DNA from: Brumimicrobium aurantiacum
Lineage (GTDB): Bacteria > Bacteroidota > Bacteroidia > Flavobacteriales_D > Crocinitomicaceae
Assembly (NCBI RefSeq): GCF_003402975.1
Contig: NZ_QURB01000008.1
Location: forward strand, 1-64,000
Length of the DNA stretch: 64,000 nt
Direction: 5' to 3'
Shown here: positions 26,538-35,713 of the stretch, one piece after another
How positions within the stretch are numbered: the stretch's first letter is position 1
Layout of the letters: the number at the start of each line of letters is the position of its first letter
The notes under the pieces: model-generated
Told to the model about the DNA's origin: nothing
Seen by the model: only the letters and a program-made list of their open reading frames with translations
The model's database searches: none
Program-made: the position numbers and the translations under genes

Positions 26538-26726
26538 TCAATTGTGTTCGTGAGCTTCCTTTGGTCGGTTGTTTCGTTTTTTTATCAAGAAAAAAATGAA
26601 CATAAACAAAGCGAGCTCATGAAGACCTTTAAAAAATGACAAGACTAAATAAAAAGACAAAGTATAAAGAGCTAAAGTTATATTTTTAGAATAAAGTTTA
26701 TTTAATCGGACAATAGTGTTTTGCAT
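26538..26726 (-). CDS. possible small membrane protein
   Basis: 62 residues with two hydrophobic stretches (about 15-33 and 36-48) followed by a basic/His-rich tail (KKRNNRPKEAHEHN). The topology is credible for a tiny membrane protein, but the region is AT-rich and such ORFs arise by chance; there is no other support. Confidence 0.3.
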   Translation of the reverse strand: MQNTIVRLNKLYSKNITLALYTLSFYLVLSFFKGLHELALFMFIFFLIKKRNNRPKEAHEHN

Positions 26727-27041
26727 ATTTTCAATTCATCAAATTTAACAATTATTTCATAACTCATAATCTCCCTCAAAATCAGTGGTTAAACTTTGTC
26801 GCGTTAAAAGTTGAAGATTCATTCTTCTGGAAAAAGGTAGAAGGGTTCGAACCTCAGTATATGAGCCGACCCGATTCCATTTTGATGAGGTTAAGGATTT
26901 TGTGTTTTCTGTTTTGTTGAAACATGAAAAGCTCAAATATTGAGCTTAATATTGAACCTTTTGTTCGTGTCAATTTGTGATTTGAACTAATAAAATAAGG
27001 AATAAAAAAACCTTAAAATCTTTATTCCATATTTATTGTCG
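26727..27041. other. non-coding gap upstream of the helicase
   Basis: No gene recognised. It contains the palindrome GGTTCGAACC at about 26847 with a GAAGA/TCTTC hairpin before it, which superficially resembles tRNA T and anticodon arms but does not fold as a tRNA. The helicase promoter lies at the right edge. Confidence 0.4.
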
Positions 27042-27049
27042 TACCTTTG
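27042..27049 (+). promoter_or_regulatory. -7 element of the DEAD-box helicase gene
   Basis: TACCTTTG matches TAnnTTTG; transcription should begin near 27056, downstream of the ORF's first possible start (27036) and 16 bp before the ATG at 27072. Confidence 0.65.
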
Positions 27050-27071
27050 CAGCCAAATTTTAAATAAAAGT

Positions 27072-28820
27072 ATGACCTTTAATGAATTAGGGCTGAGAAG
27101 CCAAGTGGTCAAAGCTGTTACAGACATGGGGTTTGAACAGCCAACGCCAATTCAGCAAGAAGCGATTCCACATTTACTCAAGTCTAAGAGTGATTTTGTA
27201 GGATTAGCTCAGACTGGAACCGGGAAAACTGCCGCTTTTGGATTACCATTAGTGAACAGAATTACAGAAAGCCGAAAATATCCAACAGGCTTAATTATTT
27301 GTCCAACCAGGGAATTATGTTTACAGATTGCAAAAGATGTAACGAACTATTCTAAACACGAGAAAAGTGTTAAAGTAGAAGCCGTTTACGGTGGTGCAGA
27401 TATTCAACGTCAAATTAAAAACATCAGAAATGGAGTGTCTATTATCGTAGCAACTCCAGGAAGATTATGTGATTTGATTAAACGTAAAGCCATTAAGCTT
27501 GACGAAGTTGAAGTAGTAATACTCGATGAAGCAGATGAAATGCTAAACATGGGATTCAAAGAAGATTTGGATTTCATTTTGAGTGCTACACCTGACGAGA
27601 AAAGTACGTGGTTGTTTTCTGCAACAATGCCAAAAGAAGTGGCTAGAATTGGGAAAACGTATATGACTGACCCTCTTGAGGTGAGCATAGGTAACAAAAA
27701 TGAAGGAAATTCCAACATTGACCACATTTACTTCACAGTAAAAGAAAGAGATCGTTACGCTGGACTGAAACGTTTAATTGATTTCAACCCGAAAATTTTT
27801 GGACTTGTTTTTTGTAGAACAAGAAGAGAAACACAACAGGTTGCTGAGAAATTAGGGAAAGAAGGATATAGCGCTGAAGCATTGCACGGAGATTTATCTC
27901 AAGCACAACGTGACCGCGTTATGAACTTGTTCAGAAACAGAAGTATTCAATTGCTTGTTGCAACTGATGTTGCTGCTCGTGGTATTGATGTTGACGATAT
28001 TACACACGTAATTAACTATAATCTACCGGATGAGGTAGAGAATTATACACACCGTAGTGGACGTACAGCTCGTGCTGGAAACACTGGTGAATCTTTAGTT
28101 TTGATCAACACGCGTGAAAAGTATAAAATCAACCAAATCGAAAAGATTATTGGTTCGAAATTTACAGCTGCTGAGATTCCTGGACCTGAAGCAATTTGTG
28201 CTATTCAGTTGGAATCAATGATCGATAAAGTAAAAGCAACTAAAGTTAACGAAGAGGAGATTGCTCCATTTATCCCACATATTTTAGAAGACCTTGAAGA
28301 GTTATCTAAAGAAGAAGTGATTAAAAAATTCGTTTCTGCTGAGTTTAACCGTTTCTTAGATTATTATAAGAAAGCTGGTGACTTAAATGCTAAAGCATCT
28401 GACAGAGGTGATGATAGAGGAAGAGATAGAAAAGACCGCGGTAGAAGAAGAGAAACTGATGCCAACAAACAACGTTTCTTTGTTTCACTTGGTGATAAAG
28501 ATGGTTTAAATCCAGGTGGATTGTTACGTGTAATATGTGATGCTACAGGATTAAAATCAAACACGATTGGTAGAATTGATATTATGCCAGCCTTTTCATT
28601 TTTTGATGCAGACAAAGCAGATGCTGATAAAATCTTAGCCCAAGTAAATGGTGCAGATTTCGAAGGGAAAAGCATGAACATCGAAAAAACACAAGAGAAG
28701 TCGAAAGGCGGCGGCGGAAGAGGTCGTGGCGGAAATCGTGGCGGTGGTCGCGGTGGAGACAGACGTGGTGGCGGAGACCGTAGAGGTGGACGCAGTGGTG
28801 GAAGAAGCCGTAGAAGATAA
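27072..28820 (+). CDS. DEAD-box ATP-dependent RNA helicase with RGG tail
   Basis: 582 residues: Q motif (FEQPTPIQQ), Walker A AQTGTGKT (46-53), DEAD at 152-155, SAT, then helicase C with VATDVAARGIDVDD and HRSGRTARAG, a DbpA-type RNA-binding domain (about 470-545; RFFVSLGDKDGLNPGGLL) and a 35-residue Gly/Arg tail (RGG repeats). This is the DeaD/CsdA type, which unwinds structured RNA in ribosome assembly and at low temperature. The start at 27072 is fixed by the promoter at 27042-27049. typA, another ribosome-linked stress gene, follows after 32 bp with no terminator between, so they form an operon. Confidence 0.94.
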   Translation: MTFNELGLRSQVVKAVTDMGFEQPTPIQQEAIPHLLKSKSDFVGLAQTGTGKTAAFGLPLVNRITESRKYPTGLIICPTRELCLQIAKDVTNYSKHEKSVKVEAVYGGADIQRQIKNIRNGVSIIVATPGRLCDLIKRKAIKLDEVEVVILDEADEMLNMGFKEDLDFILSATPDEKSTWLFSATMPKEVARIGKTYMTDPLEVSIGNKNEGNSNIDHIYFTVKERDRYAGLKRLIDFNPKIFGLVFCRTRRETQQVAEKLGKEGYSAEALHGDLSQAQRDRVMNLFRNRSIQLLVATDVAARGIDVDDITHVINYNLPDEVENYTHRSGRTARAGNTGESLVLINTREKYKINQIEKIIGSKFTAAEIPGPEAICAIQLESMIDKVKATKVNEEEIAPFIPHILEDLEELSKEEVIKKFVSAEFNRFLDYYKKAGDLNAKASDRGDDRGRDRKDRGRRRETDANKQRFFVSLGDKDGLNPGGLLRVICDATGLKSNTIGRIDIMPAFSFFDADKADADKILAQVNGADFEGKSMNIEKTQEKSKGGGGRGRGGNRGGGRGGDRRGGGDRRGGRSGGRSRRR

Positions 28821-28852
28821 TTAAACACTTATATAACTAGATACATTTAAAA

Positions 28853-30652
28853 ATGGAAATTAGAAATATTGCGATTATCGCGCACGTTGACCACGGAAAA
28901 ACAACATTGGTTGACCGTATAATCGAAGCAGGAGAAGCATTTAGCGAAAGAGATCGTGAAAATGCAGGTGAATTGATGATGGACAGTAATGACCAAGAAA
29001 GAGAAAGAGGGATTACTATCGTATCAAAAAACGTTTCTGTAAATTATAAAGGAACAAAAATTAACATCATTGACACTCCTGGTCACGCCGATTTTGGTGG
29101 TGAGGTAGAACGTGTATTGAACATGGCTGATGGTGTTTGTTTGTTGGTTGATGCCTTCGAAGGACCAATGCCACAAACGCGTTTCGTTCTTCAAAAAGCA
29201 TTGCAACTTGGTTTGAAACCATTAGTTGTTGTGAATAAAGTAGACAAAGACAACTGTACTCCTGATGAAGTTCATGAAAAAGTTTTTGACTTGATGTTTG
29301 AGCTTGAAGCGAATGAAGATCAATTAGATTTTGAAACTGTTTATGGTTCTGCAAAGAACAAATGGATGTCTAAAGATTGGAAAAAGCCAACAGATACTAT
29401 TGAACCACTTTTGGACACAATTTTGGAGTATTTCCCGCCAGTGAAAATTGAAGAAGGAAATACACAAATGTTGATTACTTCATTAGACTTTTCTTCTTTC
29501 GTTGGACGTATCGCTATTGGTCGTTTACAAAGAGGTGAAATTAAGCCAGGAATGCCAATCGTACTTACGAAACGTGATGGTGCACAAGAGAAACACAAGA
29601 TTAAAGATGTGTTTGTTTACGAAGGTACAGAGCGTATCAAAGCAGACAGCGTTCAACCAGGTGATATTTGTGCGGTAACAGGAATTGAAGGTTTTGAAAT
29701 CGGAGATTCTATTTGTGACGCTGAAAATCCAGAGCCTTTGGAGACAATCACAATTGATGAGCCTACAATGAGTATGATGTTCTCAATTAACGATTCGCCT
29801 TTCTTTGGTAAAGAAGGTAAGTTTGTAACATCTCGTCACATTCAAGAACGTTTGAATAAAGAGTTGGAGAAAAACTTGGCACTTCGTGTTGAGCAAACTG
29901 AAAAAGCAGATAAATGGTTGGTATTCGGACGTGGTGTAATGCACTTGTCTGTATTGATCGAAACAATGCGTCGTGAAGGTTACGAATTGCAGGTTGGTCA
30001 GCCACAAGTAATCATCAAGGAAATTGATGGTGTAAAATGTGAGCCAGTTGAGGAATTGACAATTGATTTACCAGAGCAATTTTCTGGAACTGCTGTTGAA
30101 GCGGTAACGAAACGTAAAGGTGAAATGACAAATATGGAAGCGAAAGGTGACCGTATGATTGTTAACTTTATTGTTCCTTCAAGAGGTATCATCGGATTGC
30201 GTAACTATTTATTAACGCAAACTGCTGGTGAGGCAATCATGAACCATAGATTTGTTGAGTTCCAAAAGTACAAAGGAGAAATCCCTGGACGTATTAATGG
30301 ATCTTTGATCTCTATGGAGCAAGGTGCTGCTATTCCTTATTCTTTGAATAACTTACAAGACAGAGGTAAATTCTTCGTTGATCCTAATGAAGATATTTAC
30401 GGAGGTCAGGTAATTGGAGAAAACACTAGACAAGGTGACTTGGTAATTAACGTTACGAAGACTAAGAAAATGTCTAACATGCGTTCTTCAGGAGCTGATG
30501 ATAAAGTAAGAATTGCACCAGCGCTTAAAATGTCATTGGAGGAAAGTCTTGAATATATTCAATCTGATGAGTATGTTGAGCTAACACCAAGTTCATTGAG
30601 AATCCGTAAGATTCTTTTAGATGAAAATGCACGTAAAAGAGCAAAAAAATAG
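28853..30652 (+). CDS. typA: translational GTPase TypA/BipA
   Basis: 599 residues, full length. GTPase motifs: AHVDHGKTT (10-18), [28 protein letters not shown]; then the EF-G-like domains II, III and V and the BipA-specific C-terminal domain with [12 protein letters not shown]. TypA is a ribosome-binding GTPase needed for 50S assembly and growth at low temperature or stress. Cotranscribed with the RNA helicase upstream, which suits a cold- or assembly-related pair. A good terminator follows 36 bp after the stop. Confidence 0.97.
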   Translation: MEIRNIAIIAHVDHGKTTLVDRIIEAGEAFSERDRENAGELMMDSNDQERERGITIVSKNVSVNYKGTKINIIDTPGHADFGGEVERVLNMADGVCLLVDAFEGPMPQTRFVLQKALQLGLKPLVVVNKVDKDNCTPDEVHEKVFDLMFELEANEDQLDFETVYGSAKNKWMSKDWKKPTDTIEPLLDTILEYFPPVKIEEGNTQMLITSLDFSSFVGRIAIGRLQRGEIKPGMPIVLTKRDGAQEKHKIKDVFVYEGTERIKADSVQPGDICAVTGIEGFEIGDSICDAENPEPLETITIDEPTMSMMFSINDSPFFGKEGKFVTSRHIQERLNKELEKNLALRVEQTEKADKWLVFGRGVMHLSVLIETMRREGYELQVGQPQVIIKEIDGVKCEPVEELTIDLPEQFSGTAVEAVTKRKGEMTNMEAKGDRMIVNFIVPSRGIIGLRNYLLTQTAGEAIMNHRFVEFQKYKGEIPGRINGSLISMEQGAAIPYSLNNLQDRGKFFVDPNEDIYGGQVIGENTRQGDLVINVTKTKKMSNMRSSGADDKVRIAPALKMSLEESLEYIQSDEYVELTPSSLRIRKILLDENARKRAKK

Positions 30653-30685
30653 ACCTTGAAGTAATTTAAGACTATAGAATATATT

Positions 30686-30716
30686 GAACGGCAATCGAAA
30701 GGTTGCCGTTTTTTTT
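30686..30716 (+). terminator. rho-independent terminator after typA
   Basis: CGGCAA (30689-30694) and TTGCCG (30703-30708) form the stem, followed by eight T residues. A decayed copy of this terminator precedes the second lipoprotein copy at about 35617-35645. Confidence 0.87.
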
Positions 30717-30785
30717 GTCTGATCACCAACCCTTTGGAAGGCATATTCGTATAGTTTTAAATCTAATAATGTTAATGTATATAAT

Positions 30786-31103
30786 ATGAAACGAACACTT
30801 AAATTAGCAACAATCTCACTGTTTTCAATCGCTTTCTTCTCTTGCGAATGCCGACAAGAAGCGAGTGGTATTATCCTAGATAAAAACACAAATGAACCCA
30901 TCGATAGTGTTATCGTTCGAGGAGAAGAAGGAATGGATGGTGAAGTTTATTCTGCAGAAGGTGGAAGCTATGCAATTGATGGTGGAATGACGGGCGCAGT
31001 GAAAGGCTGTCCAGACAGCAAAGTATCTTTCAGTAAGGAAGGATATGAAACGATGTATGTTACCAATCCAAATGAAAAAACGATTTATTTAGTGCCGAAT
31101 TAA
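30786..31103 (+). CDS. small lipoprotein with carboxypeptidase-regulatory-like fold, copy A
   Basis: 105 residues: lipoprotein signal (MKRTLKLATISLFSIAFFSC), lipidated Cys20 followed by ECRQEASG, then an Ig-like domain (DKNTNEPIDSVIV, a GSYAIDGGMTG turn, FSKEGYETMYV). It should be an outer-membrane lipoprotein; function unknown. The mature part is identical to copy B at 35714-36043 except for Gly/Asp at one position. Over 30843-31096 the DNA differs from 35783-36036 at only two bases, while the signal-peptide parts have diverged, which indicates recent gene conversion. It has no further genes in its transcript. Confidence 0.8.
   Translation: MKRTLKLATISLFSIAFFSCECRQEASGIILDKNTNEPIDSVIVRGEEGMDGEVYSAEGGSYAIDGGMTGAVKGCPDSKVSFSKEGYETMYVTNPNEKTIYLVPN
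30843..31096 (+). repeat. 254-bp direct repeat, copy A
   Basis: Identical to 35783-36036 except at two positions (T/A near 30869 and G/A near 30960). The offset is 4,940 bp. It covers the mature part of the lipoprotein gene and stops sharply at both ends. Confidence 0.92.
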
Positions 31104-31124
31104 GTATAAAAGGCTAATTTCTTT

Positions 31125-31187
31125 ACCTAAGATCGATATCTCCAAAGACTTCAGTATCTGGGTTTTATTAATATATCGAACTTAGGT
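31125..31187. repeat. 15-bp imperfect inverted repeat, possible shared terminator
   Basis: ACCTAAGATCGATAT (31125-31139) pairs with ATATCGAACTTAGGT (31173-31187), one mismatch, with a 33-nt loop. It lies between the ends of two converging reading frames. A T-rich stretch follows on the plus strand. Confidence 0.55.
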
Positions 31188-31194
31188 TCTTTTG

Positions 31195-32049
31195 TTATTC
31201 TGGTTTTTTAAGGGCATTTTGAATACCACTTAAATGATTATTAAAATCCATTAATTGTGAAATGATTTGTCCCATTTCATTCGTATTGGATAGACCTTTC
31301 AATTTATTGTTTTTCAAAAACGTTGTTTTGATCGATTCCCAGCGCTTTTCCTCATTATCCGTTAAGGTCTGACTCAGTTCTTTATATTTTAATAGATTGG
31401 CTTCTGCTTGTCCAGTTAATGTTTGTGATTCACTTTCATAATGCGTGTGAAGTAGTCGTTTTAGTTCATCGTTGTTCATAATAGAAACAATCTTTTCAAC
31501 CAATTTATTCATGTCTCGATATGAACCTTGTAATTTAAATGCGGGTTCAGTTCTATAAGAATCTTCCATTGCAGCACTTTTGATATATGCCTCGTTAACT
31601 TTCAATACCGTGTCTCTTACCTTAATTACTTTTTCAAGAACGGAAGAATAGTCTTGTAGGTCTTGTTGACTATGAGAGGCTTTAAGTTCTGCCTGTTGAT
31701 CAGTTTGTACCTGTCTAATTAAGGCGTATAAGTCATCCATTGATTTATTCCTCAACTGACTTAAAGTTGAATTAGCTGTTAATGAGTTTTCAATTAAACT
31801 CAGTTCAAATAAGTCTTTCGTGTCTCCAATAATGTCACCTAAATTGTAAATGTCTGCCCTATTGGCAAGCATATCAGGAATTCTAAATCGCTCACCACTT
31901 TCAGTATATGGGTTTCCGGCCATGATTACACTGAACTTTTTACTTCTCAAGTCATACGTTTTAGGCTTACCATTGAATACTCCTTCAATTCGTCTTGTAC
32001 CGTCAGAAAGGGAAATGAATTTTTGTAAAAACTCAGGATTACCATTCGA
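31195..32049 (-). pseudogene. 5'-truncated remnant of a large DNA-repair ATPase (AAA type)
   Basis: The open frame runs from just after a TAA at 32050-32052 down to 31195 (284 codons) with no ATG near its beginning. The sequence starts SNGNPEFLQKFISLSDGTRR, then VIMAGNPYTESGERF and IPDMLANRADIYNLGDI, matching the C-terminal end of the very large (about 1,600-residue) proteins annotated as DNA-repair ATPases in Bacteroidota. ATPase motifs and more than 80 percent of the protein are missing. I read it as a stranded 3' fragment left by a rearrangement whose break is near 32050. It lies between the two lipoprotein repeats. Confidence 0.75.
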
Positions 32050-32192
32050 TTAGTATACATAAACAATTATTAAGGAATATTGATGAGTTAAAAAATAATC
32101 TCATTTTTCAAACACCAATTTTGATAATTAATAACCAAATCTACGATGAATCGAATGGGGTTAATATTTTTGAGTAGAAAAGTTTGTTTGTT

Positions 32193-32236
32193 TATCTTCG
32201 GTACAAAATAAAAAATAGAACCCTTCGTTATATTTG
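32193..32236 (+). promoter_or_regulatory. candidate promoters of the DUF4249/receptor operon
   Basis: Two -7 candidates: TATCTTCG at 32193-32200 with TTTG 20 bp upstream (32169-32172), and TATATTTG at 32229-32236. The second would start transcription just before the ATG at 32255 and argues against the TTG start at 32234. Confidence 0.45.
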
Positions 32237-32254
32237 AAAACTATTTACATTCAA

Positions 32255-33271
32255 ATGGGGAAATCAATAACTTTTATTTTTACGATATTAATATGTATAA
32301 TTTGCTATTCCTGTCAAAAGGAGGTATCTATTGAAGTGCCAAACGCAGAACCAAAATTAGTAATGAGGTCAGAAATTACAAATTGGCCAGATTCTTTAGA
32401 TACAAGTTCTGGAGTTGTTTATTGGGACTCCGCTTATCCTCAAAAAGTACCAAGTTTCTTGGTTATGGGCTTGAGTTCTTCTGTTAATGAAGAGCCAATT
32501 GATAATTTAGTGGATTGTAAAGTTGTGCTCAAAAAGAATAGTACTGTTTATGATACCATTTTTTATGATTCTGAAAAGGAGTATTACCCTTTATTTGTCG
32601 ATGAACAAGAGTTTCCTGAATCTGGAGATGAAATAGAGGTAAAAGTGATCTATGGAGATAAATTTGTGTCGAGTAGATCTAAAATACCTGGTAAAGTGAT
32701 GATTAAATCTGTTGATACTAGCTCTGTTTATGCTTTATTTATTAATGAAAATCAGTTGTATGGTTCTTCAAAATTAACTTTTGAGGATCCCCCAGATGTA
32801 GATAATTATTATGAAATAGTGGTTACGCAAATAAGTTCTCCAGATGCTGAATTAGTTAAATATTCTTTAGGAACTAATGAGGCATTTATTACAGGGTTAA
32901 GTCATCACCCTTCTAATTTTAATGGAAGTACCCCTTCTACAACAAAATCATTGCTTTTTACGGATAAGACATTTAATGGTGAGGAAAAATCTGTAAGTTT
33001 TTATTTCCCAATGGCTACTTATATGGGGAATGGTCCTATTGACTTTAACCATATAAAATTGAATTATCACCTTAGAAATGTTTCTAAAGAGTATTATGAA
33101 TTTGAGACAAGCAAAAGGATTCATTTAATAACAAGTGATATGAGTCAATTGTTTGGTGCCTCTGAACCACAAAATGTCACAGGTAATATAGAAAATGGGC
33201 TTGGTGTTTTGGGTCTTTATTCTCATTCTCAAAAGAATTTTTTCTTTCCGGAGAGAACTATAAATTTCTAG
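32255..33271 (+). CDS. DUF4249 lipoprotein, partner of a TonB-dependent receptor
   Basis: 338 residues from the ATG at 32255: lipoprotein signal ending CIICYSCQKEV, then a beta-rich DUF4249 body (Ig-like N-terminal part with VVLKKNSTVYDTIFYD, C-terminal part with YHLRNVSKEYYEFETS). DUF4249 proteins are outer-membrane lipoproteins usually encoded directly before a TonB receptor and are thought to help capture its ligand. Here the receptor starts 2 bp after the stop, a clear two-gene operon. Ligand unknown. Confidence 0.85.
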   Translation: MGKSITFIFTILICIICYSCQKEVSIEVPNAEPKLVMRSEITNWPDSLDTSSGVVYWDSAYPQKVPSFLVMGLSSSVNEEPIDNLVDCKVVLKKNSTVYDTIFYDSEKEYYPLFVDEQEFPESGDEIEVKVIYGDKFVSSRSKIPGKVMIKSVDTSSVYALFINENQLYGSSKLTFEDPPDVDNYYEIVVTQISSPDAELVKYSLGTNEAFITGLSHHPSNFNGSTPSTTKSLLFTDKTFNGEEKSVSFYFPMATYMGNGPIDFNHIKLNYHLRNVSKEYYEFETSKRIHLITSDMSQLFGASEPQNVTGNIENGLGVLGLYSHSQKNFFFPERTINF

Positions 33272-33273
33272 TT

Positions 33274-35589
33274 ATGCTTAGATTATTTCTTACACTTTCT
33301 ATCCTTTTTTCTGTTGGTTTTTCTGTTGCTCAAAAAAAAGTGCTTAGTGGATATCTTTTTGATAAATCTTCAAATGAGACGATTATTGGTGGTGCTGTTT
33401 TTAGCTTAGAATCAAAAAATGGAGCTACAACGAATGAGTATGGATATTACAGTTTGAGCTTAGATGAAAATGATTCTTTAGTGAAAGTTAGAGCCTTTGG
33501 TTTTAAAGATACTACAGTTATAATTTCAAACATTGAGAACATTAATTCATTCAATGTTTATTTAAAAAGTAAAATCACGAATTTTGAGGAGGTAGAAGTT
33601 ATTGGCAAAAAGAGTGATATAAAAGCCGATGAAATGGGAGTAATCTCTATTCCTATGGAAGATGTCAGAAGATTACCCAATTTATTTGGTGAGGTTGATA
33701 TAATAAAAACCTACCAATTAACACCAGGTGTTGAATCGGGAGGAGAAAACTCTAGTAATTACTATGTTAGAGGAGGGGGTGCAGAACAAAACTTGATGCT
33801 TTTAGATGATGTTCCATTATATAATGTTTCTCATTTTGGAGGATTTTTCTCAGTTTTTAATGCTGACATAATAAAAAGTACGAAATTGATGAAAAGTGGC
33901 TTTCCTGCTGAATACTCTGGAAGGTTATCTTCGGTGTTGGATGTAAGGATGAAGGAAGGGAATTCCAAAGAATTTCAAGTGCAAGGTGCTGTCGGTTTAT
34001 TATCTACAAGACTTTCAATAGAAGGACCAATCATTAAAGATAAAGCATCATTTATTGTCTCAGGTAGAATAAATCCACTGCCAATTTTTAAGATTTTAGG
34101 AGAGGGTATAGATTATCGATTTAATGATTTGAATGCAAAATTAAACTTCAACTCTTCGGATAATAATAAGTTTTACCTTAGTTTTTATCGTGGAAGAGAT
34201 AATTTGAAAATTAATTCGGATAATGAAGGTCTTTCTACATTAGACAATAAGCTCTCATGGGGGAACACAATGTTAGCTTTTAGGTGGAATCATAAGTTTG
34301 GAGCGAGATTGTTTAGTAACACAACTGTTTACTTAACCGATTATAAATATTATGAAGAGTTTCGTTTTGAAGAAGAAACTGAGAATTCACATCAAGAGAT
34401 GAACAATAAACTCACTACAGGAGTTCGAGATTATGGATTTAAAAATGATTATTCGTTTTTTATTAATGACAAGTTGAATCTGCATTTTGGAGTGAATGCA
34501 ATTTACCACGACTTTAATCCAAATGATATTGAATATAGTCAAAAGGGAAGTGAAATTGAAGATTTAGAGCGTAATCAACTTAGTCAATTATTGACCTTTG
34601 AAAGTGGAGCATATGCCGATATGGATTTAGATTATAATTGGTTTTCTCTAAAAGGAGGGCTGCGTTACTCTAACTACTCCGTTGAGGGTGCAAATTATAG
34701 TAATCTTGAACCAAGAGTAGTCTCCAGTCTGAATTTTCTTAAAACTTGGTCTCTCAAGTATTCTTATACAGTTATGCATCAATACATTCATTTATTATCT
34801 TATTCTGGGACAGGTCTGCCTTCTGATTATTGGATGCCTACAAATAATGAGATACCACCATCAAGAGGAGTTCAACATTCAGTTGGTTTATACAAATCAA
34901 TCAATAAGGATAAATATGTTGTAAGTCTAGAAGGATATCACAAAACAGCAAACAACGTGATTAGTTTTAAACCAGGCAAATCATTGATGGGTTATGTTGA
35001 TGAATGGGAAGATTTAGTAGAAAAGAATGGTGAAAATAGAGCTTATGGAATAGAATTCCTAGCTCAAAAAAAGAAAGGAAAATTAACGGGTTGGATAAGT
35101 ACAACTGTTTCGAGATCATTATTGAAATATGAGACTTTGAATGGAGGAAGAGAGTTCCCTTTTAAATATGATCGTCCTTTGAGTGTGAATATAGTTGGGA
35201 TTTACAAGTTAAATAAGAAAATTGACCTATCAGCAACATGGAATTATGGTTCAGGTTATCCGCTAACTTTGGCAAATGAAATTTACACTTACGACGGTGA
35301 CGATATTTATCATTTTGAAGGGATTAATAGTCAAAGGATGAGAGACTATCATCGTTTAGATATTGCTTTTAACCACACTAAAGAGACGAAGTGGGGTGAA
35401 AGAACATGGACAATTAGCATCTTCAATTTATATGGTAGAAAAAATCCGTATTACTATTTTTACCAACATGATTTAATCCCAGTTCAAACTGAGTTTAGTA
35501 CTTCATACGAAAAAGGAGAGTTAAAATTATACCAACAAAGTTTCTTTGGCTTTTTTCCATCGTTTAGTTATAGTTTTAAGTTAAAGTAA
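33274..35589 (+). CDS. TonB-dependent receptor with N-terminal regulatory-like domain
   Basis: 771 residues: signal peptide ending SVAQ, a carboxypeptidase-regulatory-like domain (about 22-95), plug (about 105-225, with GVESGGENSSNYYVRGGG and LMLLDDVPLYNVSHFGG) and a barrel to the C-terminus (FFPSFSYSFKLK). This plug type (YYVRGG, DDVPLYN) is the one usually paired with DUF4249 lipoproteins, as here. It imports an unknown ligand across the outer membrane. The pair sits inside the 4.9-kb segment bounded by the two lipoprotein repeats and may have moved together with it. Confidence 0.92.
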   Translation: MLRLFLTLSILFSVGFSVAQKKVLSGYLFDKSSNETIIGGAVFSLESKNGATTNEYGYYSLSLDENDSLVKVRAFGFKDTTVIISNIENINSFNVYLKSKITNFEEVEVIGKKSDIKADEMGVISIPMEDVRRLPNLFGEVDIIKTYQLTPGVESGGENSSNYYVRGGGAEQNLMLLDDVPLYNVSHFGGFFSVFNADIIKSTKLMKSGFPAEYSGRLSSVLDVRMKEGNSKEFQVQGAVGLLSTRLSIEGPIIKDKASFIVSGRINPLPIFKILGEGIDYRFNDLNAKLNFNSSDNNKFYLSFYRGRDNLKINSDNEGLSTLDNKLSWGNTMLAFRWNHKFGARLFSNTTVYLTDYKYYEEFRFEEETENSHQEMNNKLTTGVRDYGFKNDYSFFINDKLNLHFGVNAIYHDFNPNDIEYSQKGSEIEDLERNQLSQLLTFESGAYADMDLDYNWFSLKGGLRYSNYSVEGANYSNLEPRVVSSLNFLKTWSLKYSYTVMHQYIHLLSYSGTGLPSDYWMPTNNEIPPSRGVQHSVGLYKSINKDKYVVSLEGYHKTANNVISFKPGKSLMGYVDEWEDLVEKNGENRAYGIEFLAQKKKGKLTGWISTTVSRSLLKYETLNGGREFPFKYDRPLSVNIVGIYKLNKKIDLSATWNYGSGYPLTLANEIYTYDGDDIYHFEGINSQRMRDYHRLDIAFNHTKETKWGERTWTISIFNLYGRKNPYYYFYQHDLIPVQTEFSTSYEKGELKLYQQSFFGFFPSFSYSFKLK

Positions 35590-35713
35590 GCTTGAAAAAT
35601 TAGAAATGGAAATGACGATTATCGAAAGTTTGCCGTTTTTTTTTGTTGAATACCAACCTTTTGGGTTTCTAAATCGTTTAGAGGGTAAATCTAATATCTT
35701 TAAATTATTGAAC

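Noticed and set aside
26780-26880. tRNA-like words (GGTTCGAACC and a GAAGA/TCTTC hairpin)
   Set aside because: The T-arm would have only two or three pairs, the anticodon-like loop has five bases, and no acceptor stem can be formed.
28364-28828. Proline-rich ORF antisense to the helicase
   Set aside because: It is the complement of the Gly/Arg-repeat coding tail; such composition gives long false ORFs.
29783-30007. Two overlapping antisense ORFs inside typA
   Set aside because: Shadow frames of a highly conserved gene with no start signals or protein-like composition.
35606-35713. N-terminal extension of lipoprotein copy B
   Set aside because: It would translate the terminator-derived leader and put 36 residues before a normal lipoprotein signal.
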